Positions 10,967 through 20,844 of a stretch of DNA of 64,000 nt are shown one piece after another. The notes beneath the pieces are model-generated. The model did not search any database. It saw only the letters and a list, made by a program, of their open reading frames with translations, and was not told where the DNA came from. The stretch's first letter is position 1. Every line of letters begins with the position of its first letter. The DNA is from Adiantum capillus-veneris (lineage: Eukaryota; Streptophyta; Polypodiopsida; Polypodiales; Pteridaceae), in assembly GCA_014529385.2 (NCBI GenBank), contig CM043959.1, forward strand, positions 53,267,253-53,331,252, written 5' to 3'. A program made the position numbers and the translations under genes.

Positions 10967-11427
10967 GAATACATCCATAATACTCCTTTTTTGTTTTGCA
11001 ATGATCATTGAATGGGGGGCTAAGCAATCTATTGGCAAATATTTCCTTTACCAAAATGACCATCATGGTCATAGGTGGGGCTTAGATTTATTGTGGGAAC
11101 CGTTTGTAAAGAGTAGAGTAGTATAGTTAGTTGCAACAAAGAAGGGCATATGTATCATCCTTGACCATTTGTAATGAACATGAACATGCAATTAATGTGT
11201 GTGTTGCCGCACTACATAGGCGCTTTTCGACATCTTTTTTTTTTTGGCAGAACTCACAATTGTGAGCGAATTATATTGATCATCTCAAAAAATTACAAGA
11301 ACTTGCCATGCTCGTGCCAAGCCATGACACCATCCAGAGACCAAACTTACATCAGCTATCTGGGGAGCCACCCCTAATGACCTGCCCCCATGCCCTTGAT
11401 ACACCAGGTTCATTATCATGTTCTTCA

Positions 11428-12124
11428 CTAATCTTCTAATTTTATGATTTTCCCCTTACCTAAGCATTCTGCTGACAACAAGGCACAAGTAACCCTAGAC
11501 CAATCATCCGAGTTTTGCTTGCGCCCGAGCGTCCATATTAGCACTCTGCTTTCTTGTATAATTTTTTGCGAAGGTTGCCACCTCAGGAACTCCTTCGAAC
11601 ACACGACAGTTCCTTGTTTGCCATACATTATGTAAAAAGCAAAACCTGATAATTGAGTGCAGATGAGGATGGCAGGGCTACCCAAGTTCTTACCTCCAAG
11701 GAGTAAATCAGTCTTGAAAAAACTAATTTTCCATGTTCTTTGGACCCACTTGCAAATTTTTCCTGTAAGGCCTCTGATAGCTGGGCATTCCATAAAAAGG
11801 TGGGTCGGATCCTCACTAGCCATCCTACACCCCAGGCATTGATTTGTCCCTATCCCTCTCTCCTAAATATTCACCCCCATCGGAAGAGCACCCCTAATTA
11901 CTTTCCATAGAAATATCTTCATGTGATAGGGAACCTTTGGCGCCCATTTGTTCTCCATTACTTGCTCCCACCTTTCCTTCGACCATTGCTTTTTCCATAC
12001 CTTGTTAAGGGGGCTAGACCAATTCTTCTTTAGCATCATTGTATGGTAAATGCCTTTAGAATAGGGTTTCCATAAGAGGCTGCTTTCGGGCCATTTCCAG
12101 GCATTCTAGTCAAACTTTGAGTCC
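11428..12124 (-). pseudogene. LINE ORF2 C terminus with zinc-binding (zf-RVT) motif
   Basis: The translation contains LLWKPYSKGIYHTMM, KVPYHMKIFLWKV, then across a stop CLGCRMASEDPTHLFMECP. The last matches the Cys-X2-Cys...His...Cys pattern at the C terminus of plant LINE ORF2. A TAG interrupts the frame just before the zinc motif (near 11865). The frame ends at 11428 with GKIIKLED. Confidence 0.8.
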
Positions 12125-12891
12125 TAGATTGGCATCACTGCACTGTCAAGCTCTTTCATCACTTTGTTGAGCAGCAAAACCTCCAAGCTATTAAGTTGGA
12201 ATTGGGTTACCAGAAGTTTAGTGGTTTTCCAGCTCTTGTTGTTACTGTCCCAGAAGTTCCCTAGTCGGTTTAGACCCTTATTATTCAGTTTCTTGGCTGC
12301 TTCTATCCAATAGGGATTTTGCGGTAGATCTACAACTTTGGAAAGCCAGGGGGACCAATGCAGAATGGAGTTCTTGAAGTATCTGGTTTCTTCCCCCCAC
12401 TTTAGGACTCCCGATGCTCTGTTGCATTTCCTTACCAATTCCCCTGAGCCGCCCCCCAGACTTAGTGTAGCCCACGTCGGGGCTAAAAGTTTGTGATGAA
12501 ACTCTACCCCTCTCCACTTTCCTCCTTTCGAACCAAGTTTAGCTGCTTCTAGCATATCTCTGATCAGGATAGCCCAAGCTTGGTCTTGTTTAGCCAAGGA
12601 GACTACAAATTTGGAACAACAAGCTTCTGCATGGGCCACAGGGTTGAGAATTCCCAGGCCTCCTTGATTCATTGGCCGAGCGACTGACTCCCAACAGGCC
12701 CATTGCCATGGCTTGGAGGACTTTGTGTTATTTTTCCATAAAAACCTTTTTACCGATTTTAAGAACTCTTTCCAGTGACATTTAGCCATCTTGAGAAGCG
12801 GGCTAGTGAAGGAAATATACGGGAGCATAAAGGCATTAATCACTTTTATTTGGCTTAGGAATGGGAGAAGAACATACTCCCACCTACTCAT
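12124..12891 (-). pseudogene. LINE ORF2, region between RT and zinc domain
   Basis: A 255-codon frame carries KVINAFMLPYISF, KRFLWKNNTKSSKPW and MNQGGLGILNPVAHA. These correspond to the plant LINE segment around LP.Y.....P.....I.......FLW and GGLGI. It is separated from the RT frame by a frameshift at about 12.9-13.0 kb. No catalytic residues lie here. Confidence 0.8.
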
Positions 12892-13027
12892 TTTTGTTTA
12901 GATTTTTTCTAGGACCCAATGACATCTTTGTTTGTGGGTTACGTCCACCCCAAAGGGGGCCCCCAGATGTCTGAAAATATTCCCTTTTGTAACAATCTCC
13001 CTCGACCAGTTGAAAGGGTCAAATGAG

Positions 13028-13927
13028 TCATTTTCCGACTGGGAGATCAGCCTTGGACTTCTCTATATTGCACCGGGACCCCGAATCTGTAGAGAACATT
13101 TGTACAATCTCCAGAGCTTCGACCTGGGGACGCGCCCTCAAGAAGAGGAGAGAATCGTCTGCAAACATTTTTGTAAGTAGTTGGTTGTTTCCTGGGAGAG
13201 CCAGGCCTTGCAACTCCCCACGCTCAACACTAGCTTCGAGCGTCGTGATTAAAGGATGTGAACCTATGGCGAAAAGCAGGGGGGCCAGAGGCCAACCCTG
13301 CTTAATAGACCTTTTGACCTCAAAAGAGCCTACTATTTTATCGTTGAATAGGAGCTCTGACTGGCTACCAGCCCCTAGTGCATGAATAAGACGACATAGG
13401 CGAGGTCCAAAGCCTAGAGCTTCCATGACTGCTTCTATATATGTCACACTTATCTCCAATGACCCTTCGACAATGGATTTGTTGGCCAAACTTGTGACAG
13501 GGGCCTTCAGATCATCCCAAAATTCTCTAAAGAATTCTGTCGTCATCCCATCCCAACCAGGGGACTTCTCCTTGCTAAGGGCTTGCAATGCTAGTGAACA
13601 TTCGTCTTTGGAAAATGCCCCTTCCAGGATTTTAGCTTTTGACCGGGGAATCTTATTCTCGACACTCTGAAGCAAGGTCCTTCTGGCTTCATCTACTTCC
13701 TGGGACTGGATTTCTGGTCGTCCAATGATTTGGCTAAGATAGTTCAACATCAGACCGGTCATCTCATCTTGGTTATGAACTGCTATCCCTTTCTCATCAT
13801 AGAGCGAGTAGACGTGACCCCCACTCTTCTTGATTTTCAAAGCCCTAAAAAAATGAGCTTGATTAGAGGCTTTTGGTTGTAAAGAAGTTTCCCTGTAGAG
13901 AATCCTTGCCTTTCTGATATCTTCCAA
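13028..13927 (-). pseudogene. LINE ORF2 reverse transcriptase with internal deletion
   Basis: The 299-codon frame begins with the pre-RT linker (KARILYRETSLQPKASN), then LQALSKEKSPGWDGMTTEFF, the usual start of the LINE RT. It then jumps from NKSIVEGSLEIS to EAVMEALGFGPRLCRLIH. Later motifs are present: SIKQGWPLAPLLF and MFADDSLLF with the catalytic Asp pair. The block that normally lies between, roughly a hundred residues with the first catalytic Asp and the FEKAYD-type motif, is absent, yet the frame stays open. The protein could not polymerise DNA. Confidence 0.88.
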
Positions 13928-14177
13928 TTGCTCGTTAGCCAGGCAAGCTTTGGCTTCAAGCCATTGCTTGTGCTCTTCCTCAGTAGCAAGCCCATTGGCT
14001 TTTGTGGAGGTAAGCCGTTGTACCTCACCTATCAGATGAAGAAGGTGTGCCTTCCTAGAATTTTTAAACCGGGGGCCCGAGGTTTTGATTGCTTTCTGAA
14101 TACTTCGAGCAAATAGGTCCCATGCATTGTGCTTGATGAGATCGACATCTTTTCTGAGCTTACCTGTGCTTTCTTGG

Positions 14178-14990
14178 TTAAATTCCTAAAAAGAGGATCT
14201 TTGAATAGGTGTGTTCCTGTATAACTAGCAGTTTTTTCCTACCTCCTGGGGTCTGGTCCTCCTCTTTATTCTTCTTAAAATGTATGTGCAGGGGTATGTG
14301 ATCCGAAAGGATTTTTGTTGGGACTACCTTCATCTCTAGCATCGATGGTATCCAGTCAGCTTGGTGTGAGCAGTAACATCTGTCTAGCCTGGAGGTAGTG
14401 CGGGCATACTGGAGGCTTGTGTAGGTGAAACCTGGCGTGCTGTTCCATGGGCCAACTTGCCATAAGTTGATCATCGCCCACTTTTTGCACAAACTTTGCC
14501 ATTTAGTCCTTTTCGATCCGGCCAGCATACCAGAGGATCCTATTCTGTCCTTGCTCTTTTCCACCATATTGAAGTCGCCGACTAGCAACCACTCTCCTTC
14601 TATAGGAGTATCTCTAAGATGCATCCATACTTTAGCTCTATCTTTTGCATTGCAAGGGCCATACACATTCGCAATGGTGAAGGGATGCCATTCCCATCTA
14701 ATTCTAATTCCCAAGATTCTGCCGGAGGGGTGGTTCAGAACCAGCTTCGGCTTCAATTTCCTGTCCACAATACTGAGGACACCACTGAAACCGTTACTTC
14801 CTTCTCCATAGAAAATAAGTTTCTTTCCTAGAGCCTGCTTTCTCTTGCTATGATCATCCAAGTGATGTTCCTGGATGGCCCAACAGTTGACTGCCTTTTC
14901 CTTTTTTATCTCCTCCCAGAAAAGGGTACTCTTCCTTCGGGTCTTCACTCCCTTTACGTTCCAAGATTGTATAGTGAGAGACTTCATCAT
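14178..14990 (-). pseudogene. LINE ORF2 endonuclease domain
   Basis: From the Met at 14990 the protein runs MKSLTIQSWNVKGVKTRRK, then WAIQEHHLDD, VLNHPSGRILGIRIRW, VYGPCNAKDRAKVW, LLVGDFNMVEKSKDR, SRLDRCYCSHQ and LSDHIPLHIHF. These are the AP-endonuclease-like motifs (catalytic N, E, D, N, D and H) of L1-type elements, complete and in order. The domain nicks target DNA to prime reverse transcription. The frame breaks at 14178, before the RT linker. Confidence 0.9.
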
Positions 14991-15000
14991 TAAAGAGGGC

Positions 15001-16774
15001 TCATTGGGATAGAGGAACAAATCCTTCAACATCCGAATCATGCGCACACTCCCTCTCCTTGGTCTCGAGAGAGTCCGGGGGTTTCAGGTGAGGGGATTTC
15101 TTTTCTTGCAATACTGCAAATGGATTGTGAAGTGGGATAGTGCACCCCCCTCCTTGCAAGGGGGTGGGGGATGGAGCAGATCCTTTCCCCTCTAGTGTTC
15201 TCACGACTTCGAGCACTTTGGAGTCTCTTGCCACTGCCTTCACCCTTTTGGCTCTTTTTAGACCAGGGACTTGAACAACTATCGCCCTTGTGATCGTCAT
15301 GAATTTCAGGGGAGCAGCGGGAATAATGATTACCTTATCCTTGCATGAGACTTCTGGAATTCTTTGCATGGGAATCGATTTCTCCACAACCTTTTCCTGC
15401 ATCTTTATATCCATTTTGTTGTATACCATAGCTTCTTTATCCTTCCCTGCACTTGCCCCTTCGTTACTGCCTCCTTGCTTCTCCAACCCTTCCATCGGGG
15501 TTTCCTTTTCACTGGGGAGCTGTATTGCCAGAGCTGCAGTACCATTAGCCTTCTTGGGGCAATCCTAGGCGAAGTGTCCAAAGTTGTTGCATTTAAAACA
15601 TGCTCCAAAGTATGTCCCAAAGCTTAGCGGAATAGTAACAAACCCAGCTCCAACATTGATTACCATGCTCTTAGGTGGCGTTATAGAAACATCCCAGCCT
15701 GTACAAACCCTATTTGATGTTCTGCCAAACCCTCTCTTGATAGGAATAAATAGGGGGGTTCCCAACTAACTGGCAAGCATCCTGAGATTGTCCCAAAGCC
15801 AGCTAGGCAGACCCACAAACTCAACCCAGACAGGATTGAACCCTTGAAGAGAATCAGCTGAGTCGAACACTAGCTCCCAAGGCACCACACAAACTGTAGT
15901 CCTATTAAATACAAGGGGGCCTTTGTCAAGGATCGTTACCACATTGGAGGCCTCTTTGAATCTTAGTGAGCAAAAACCTTTAGCTAGGTAGAAAGTACTT
16001 TCAATTGCTCCTCCATGACCAAGAACTTGTGGGCCCTGAAGCCATTGAATCATCTCCAACCTGTTCGGGATTCTTCCACTGAACCCAAATACAAGCGTTA
16101 GCTTAGCTTGCCTAGCTAACTGTTTTTTGATAAGTGTTGGTGGAATCGCCACAGTAATAGCCTCGGCAACCTCCACTTGCTGTGGCAAAGACTTTTTTAA
16201 AGCAGCAAAGGCCCAATCTGCCAACCCGTATTCTACCACCCCGCTGTCAACTGCTTAGAAACAAGTTCTTTTATTGTTGTTTGGGCTGGACTCAATCATT
16301 TTGTTGACTTCCTTGAGCTTTTGCTCGAGTCTAGCTCTTGCATTTTGCAGTTTCTCACTATTTGCTTTTGATGTACCTTTTCCATCGTCCTTAGAGTCGG
16401 GCCCCTTGAGTATGCTTGCAAATGAAATGCCAGGCCTGCGAGTTGCTGATACACTTGTCGCCTTACTTCCATTCGTACAGATGGGGCCCTGAGGAACCCC
16501 GACTATGAGGGTTTTTACCTCGAATTTACATCCTTGATCTCTCGTTTCTTCAAAGAAGACTTTTTCAGTCGAAACAATTTTGTCATTTTCCGTAGTTGGA
16601 GCTCCTGGCGAATTGGGACACGACATTTCCGCATCATGCCATGGTCTCAAGACCGAGCCATCACCTACTTCCATCGGTACGACTACCTCCCTGCCGGCTA
16701 TCTTTTCCGCCGCTAGCATGTGTGAGAAGTTAACAATGTCTTCATCTACGACCATAGTGTCGATTTCCATTACC
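15001..16774 (-). pseudogene. LINE ORF1, gag-like protein (DUF4283 and zinc knuckle) with three stops
   Basis: One frame from about 16774 (MEIDTMVVDED) to 15001 is broken by stops at about 16255, 15766 and 15565. Order: acidic N terminus; coiled-coil-like ARARLEQKLKEVNKMIE; DUF4283-like domain (VEVAEAITVAIPPTLIKKQL, LTLVFGFSGRIPN, FNPVWVEFVGLPSWLW); zinc knuckle CFKCNNFGHFA-stop-DC (CX2CX4HX4C); Lys- and Pro-rich tail. Plant LINE ORF1 binds RNA. The stops are TAA, TAG and TAG with the frame intact on both sides, so they are point mutations rather than indels. Confidence 0.85.
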
Positions 16775-16939
16775 AAGTAGCAGAGGCCAACTTGGTGCCA
16801 GGTGGACACAAGACTGAGAGGGAGATCTAGCAATGGCTCAATTCATCAATTGGGCCACAAGCTAATAATCGTGTAGAGAAACGTTACCTTTGGCTTGATT
16901 GAGTAAATAATCGCCCTAATAAACTCAAAGCTAACTTAG

Positions 16940-16995
16940 AAGACAAAGGCTTGCGTTGATAATCACGATTATTATCTAGGAGATAATAATCACAG
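16940..16995. repeat. short palindrome next to the LINE 5' end
   Basis: GATTATTATCT AGG AGATAATAATC forms an 11-bp perfect stem with a 3-base loop, with further partial pairing outside it (AATCAC / CACAG). It lies about 100 bases beyond the LINE 5' end. No function assigned. Confidence 0.7.
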
Positions 16996-17058
16996 AAGCT
17001 TGTAGACTCTGAGCTCGGGAAGCAGAAGGGCGCACTGCACGCAAAAAGACAGATCAGT

Positions 17059-17201
17059 TTCTCTCTCTCTCTCTCTCTCTCTTCGAATGCTGCAGAGACA
17101 AGGGCTCGCTCTCTCTTTCTTGCACGGTTTCAACAGGTTCAAGGGGTGAGCCCTCTCTCTCTCTCTCTCTCTCGCACAGCTTGCAACAGAGCCTATAGGC
17201 T

Positions 17202-17289
<88 letters not shown>
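17059..17289. repeat. compound (CT)n microsatellite
   Basis: CT runs at 17059-17082, about 17151-17173 and 17204-17289 (about 86 bp) are separated by related spacers with GAGACAAGGGCTCGCTCTC and GCAACAGAGCC motifs. Open frames here encode only Arg-Glu repeats and are artefacts of the repeat. Confidence 0.95.
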
Positions 17290-17293
<4 letters not shown>

Positions 17294-17474
17294 TTGCAAT
17301 AGAGCCTTAGGACGCTTCAACCTCCATACCTACATCTTAAAACCGCATGTTTTAGAGGAGAAGGAGAAATGCATACAAATTTTTGAACGGTTTATTTTAA
17401 TTTGTAATCATTTAAGATCCCGATGACTTCTTTTCAACTTCTTGTTTAAAATGTGAAGGTGAGACTTTACTCAC

Positions 17475-17501
17475 TTTTTTTTTTTTTTTTTTGTTTTGTG
17501 G

Positions 17502-17550
<49 letters not shown>
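17475..17550. repeat. poly(T) followed by a 29-base poly(G) run
   Basis: A broken T run (17475-17520) passes directly into about 29 consecutive G at 17522-17550, followed by CGCGC. The G run is long enough to form G-quadruplexes on the plus strand. Runs this long are also often miscounted in assemblies. Confidence 0.9.
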
Positions 17551-17551
<1 letters not shown>

Positions 17552-17556
17552 GCGCT

Positions 17557-17740
17557 TAAAAAAGCCTCGGTTTAGTGTAGTCCCACCTACAAAATGTGAG
17601 ATCTACCTCTAAATTTCAAATGAAAAGGTAAGAAAACTTAAATTTTTAGAGAAATTTATAGTAAAAAACTTCAAATATGGTCAATTTACCTCTAGGATTT
17701 CTCATATGTAGGTTTTTCAAGGTTTTTGGAAAAAAGTTTG
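17557..17740 (+). repeat. dispersed repeat, copy 1
   Basis: The stretch from GCCTCGGTTTAGTGTAGTC through CCTACAAAATGTGAGATCTACC to TAGGTTTTTCAAGG matches, with many substitutions, 18668-18840. Both copies are on the same strand and flank the foldback element and the CA microsatellite. Confidence 0.65.
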
Positions 17741-18199
17741 TTTGTAATCACCTAGTTATATGAGATGATGGCAGCTCGTTTATTTTGTTTCAAAAACTAG
17801 CTTTTGAGACAAAATCAAAAGGTGTACTACTCTTTGCAATGTACTATCCTTTGGTACTACATGCATTGGAAGCCTTTCAAGGGTTTTGTGCACGTGGCAA
17901 CCTCAGAATAAAGGCACCAAAAAAATGATAATTAATAAATGGGGAAAGGGATTGTTTTTGTTTTTTTCCATGAGAAATATAGTCCTTTAAAAAACAAGAT
18001 TGCATCATTTTACCTTTTGTCAAGGTCTAGGGTCACGGGGTAGGCAATCTGAGCCATCCGTCTACCCTACATTACTGGCGAGAATGTTGGGCTGCAAGCA
18101 GTTGGATCGTTGACACCTCAACATAGGGAATTTGCATATTTTGCTATCAATGAGTGAGCTCCACTTTTGCCCCCCCTCCCCACGACCATTGACGGCCGA

Positions 18200-18393
18200 G
18201 AATGGTCGTGCAGTGACCATTCCTTGAAATAACGGGCAACCACATGGCGACCGACGGAGGCCGAGAGCCCGGGCCATCAATGGTCGTGCAGTGACCATTC
18301 CCTGAAAAACGTACTCCCACCATGGCTCTTGGCGTCTGTCGATCGCCATTGGGTCGCCCGTTATTTCAGGGAATGGTCATTGCACGACCATTC
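18200..18393. mobile_element. foldback (MITE-like) element with 70-bp arms
   Basis: Left arm 18200-18269 starts GAATGGTCGTGCAGTGACC and ends GAGAGCC. Right arm 18324-18393 is its reverse complement with roughly eight to ten mismatches. Spacer is 54 bases and contains a third, direct copy of ATGGTCGTGCAGTGACC. The outer part of each arm is itself near-palindromic (GAATGGTC ... GACCATTC). No coding capacity and no clear target duplication. Confidence 0.8.
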
Positions 18394-18514
18394 CCTACAC
18401 CTTCACTCGAATTTAGAAAGCCCGACGACTTATAGATAACCTTTCCCTGTTTCAAGCATTTAGATATGTTAAAAACAGTTCAATCTCTAAAGATTATTCT
18501 TATGAAGTGAGAGC

Positions 18515-18560
<46 letters not shown>
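18515..18560. repeat. (CT)n(CA)n microsatellite
   Basis: About seven CT units pass into about sixteen CA units. Nothing else is visible in this stretch. Confidence 0.95.
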
Positions 18561-18566
<6 letters not shown>

Positions 18567-18667
18567 ATGGGGTACATATCACATGCTAGTACCCAAATAA
18601 ATGCACACACAAATGACATATAAAAACAAGGAGAAACTTTCTTGATTGTAGTGCCTCGATACATGGA

Positions 18668-18840
18668 ACCAATGCTCAAAAGAAACCTAGGTTCATTGTA
18701 ATCTCACCTACAAATTTTGAGATTTACTTCTAAATTCTAAATTTGAAGGTGAGAAAACCTACAAAGTTAGAGAAAGTTGGTGTAACCGCCTTAAAATATA
18801 GTTTCCCACATGTAGTTTCATAAGTTTTTGGGAAAAGAAA
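18668..18840 (+). repeat. dispersed repeat, copy 2
   Basis: CTCACCTACAAATTTTGAGATTTAC, GAAGGTGAGAAAACCTAC and CACATGTAGTTTCATAAGTTTTTGG align with copy 1 at 17557-17740 over about 170 bases. Identity is moderate, so the family is old. Confidence 0.65.
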
Positions 18841-20617
18841 AATCCAGCACTGCTGGGAACCTATAAAAGGAAAGGCTATATCCACTCTACCACACAAATG
18901 TGGAGAGTGCTGTAATTAATAGATTAAAAAGGGTAACACATTATGATGCAACGTTGGGGACATAGGGATGTGAACTTGCTTTCTTATGCATTCTCTAATA
19001 ATGAGGGAGTAACATGTCGTTTGTAAGCCTTTGCAAGCATCCTTTCAATTCATGAAAAAATTACTAGCACGTAGACAACTTGATTAACATCTGCATCTTC
19101 ATTTTCTTGATCGACAACTATCGACTAATTAAATTCCCCTCATTGAATTCCTCAAGATCTGCATCATCAAAATGTGTGGGGTGCTCTCTATTGAAGATCA
19201 TACCAAAAGAGGAGCTAGATGCATCATCATGTACCCCAGATGATCATTAGTGTATCAAACCCATTAGCAAGGTCCCCTGAAGATATTCACCTTTATTCTC
19301 CTGTTGTGTGGCATCTAATCATAGTTGCATTCATGATTCAACTAAGTAATGCTCTTGCCAAGCTAGTATGCTCTAGGCTTCCCCTCAACACAATTTTTTT
19401 AATGCACTTATTCCTTTGGAGCAATAAAAGGTCGTCGTTGATATTCCATATATCTCATAGTATGTGTTGCATCAAATAATGACTCTACTTAGCTTGAATA
19501 GATGTCACATCCTTCGGCTTCAATGATGATGCTAGCTACATATAGAAGAACATCACAAATAGTAGTCATGTGCAATATTTGAAATTGTGGAAAAAATCTT
19601 ATCCTATGCTTAGCAACATCTAGCAACCTATCGTAGAAGGAAAAGTGTGTTGTATTGTGTTGTGAGTGCTCCTTTGGGATGCCTCTGAGTGTTAAGAGTA
19701 CACGAAGTCTCACTCTCAATAAACCACACAAGCAAAGCAAATGGAAACGACTACTACAAGATGGGCATGAGTCAAAGACATAACTAAACGACAAACACAA
19801 CGGTGCTCCAAAGAAACTATAGCCTGCAAATAGAGCTTTTCAACTAGTAAATAAGCATATTAAATTCCATCAAAATCTTGGCTTGTAGAGCTAATAGGAG
19901 GATATAGTGCAAAGGAGTTCACTACTAGCTACATTGACTGACAAAAAGTGACCACGAGTTGCTAAGCTCAAGGGATCCACTGTATAATCAACTTAATATA
20001 GTGCATGAGTTCAACAAGAAGAGGGGTTCTTCATTTCATGAACTTTTAGGAAAGTTATAGAAATACATCTACATGAGGTTTTTTAATTCGTTTTGAAAAA
20101 AAATTTCATTAGTTTACATAAAAGAGGATTCATGTGACCACATGAAAAAAGGGATCTTTAAATACTCCTTGAACCTATAGTATATAGAAGAGTTATGAAT
20201 ATTGAAACTCACCATAGTGCAATCGCATCTATGATGTGCCACCCTCCCTATAAAATTGGAAATGGGAGCTTGTATCGTGGCTCAAAGTAATGTTTTCTTT
20301 GCAACACGAAGAAACATCTCCTTGGCCTCGTACATCTTAGTGTAAAAATTGTGCATAGCAACAAGCTTGTTTGTGCACTCTTTAGTTGCCTCAATTGCAC
20401 ATTCTACACACCGCAGTCACATAAGAGGCTTCTATGTAGGATGTAGGTAAAGACTCTATGGATATGATACCATGCGTAGAAGTAGACTAAGCGATATAAT
20501 GGATAAATAGGTGATAGGAGAAGTGGGAGCCGATGTGGAGAGTGATTAAAAGTCTTATATCTTAAACAAAGAATACAAAGTTTTGAATCCATTTATAAAG
20601 TTTTTTGATGAGGTAAG
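18841..20617. other. no supported gene
   Basis: AT-rich DNA with only short frames. The minus frame at 19489-19800 (MCLSFSYVFDSCPSC...) and the plus frame at 19219-19479 have no recognisable domain. Nothing here resembles the neighbouring retrotransposons. Confidence 0.4.
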
Positions 20618-20844
20618 TGTTGGAATTAGAGTTGCAAGGATGCGCACACAACTTGGATAAGATGAAGAAGCCCAAGGCACACAATAGAGAGTGTATTGCT
20701 TAGTGTGCAAATAGAAAGATAAGTTCTCCCTAGAGTGATGCACGTATATACGATGCACAAGGGAAAAAACTTCCTAGTGAGGGAAAAGCTCCCCCAGTAA
20801 TCCTAAGCATGTTCACACACATCACTACCACGTATAAGGTAACA
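20618..20844 (-). repeat. 3' LTR of copia A' (copia A family)
   Basis: On plus it begins TGTTGGAATTAG and ends AAGGTAACA, 227 bp, matching both LTRs of copia A (26326-26552, 31273-31498) with many more substitutions. A purine-rich stretch and integrase/RT remains follow at higher coordinates, so this is the 3' LTR of a minus-strand element. Confidence 0.85.

Larger units (their letters stand above)
11235..16850 (-). mobile_element. nearly full-length L1-type LINE, inactive
   Basis: Order on minus: ORF1 gag-like protein (16.8-15.0 kb), ORF2 apurinic-type endonuclease, reverse transcriptase, C-terminal zinc-binding domain, a 3' UTR of about 180 bases, a terminal hairpin (11267-11252) and a tail of A (T run 11235-11245 on plus). 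This is the standard layout of plant L1 LINEs. Premature stops, frameshifts and an internal RT deletion make it inactive. I found no target-site duplication by eye; the sequence beyond the A tail (GATGTCGAAAAGCG on minus) is not repeated near 16850-17050. Confidence 0.9.

Noticed and set aside
14425-14831. Plus-strand frames over the LINE (for example 128 codons)
   Set aside because: Antisense of the endonuclease domain, which has all catalytic motifs on minus.
17054-17320. 88-codon Arg/Glu-repeat frame on minus
   Set aside because: It is the translation of a (CT)n microsatellite; no start context, no unique sequence.
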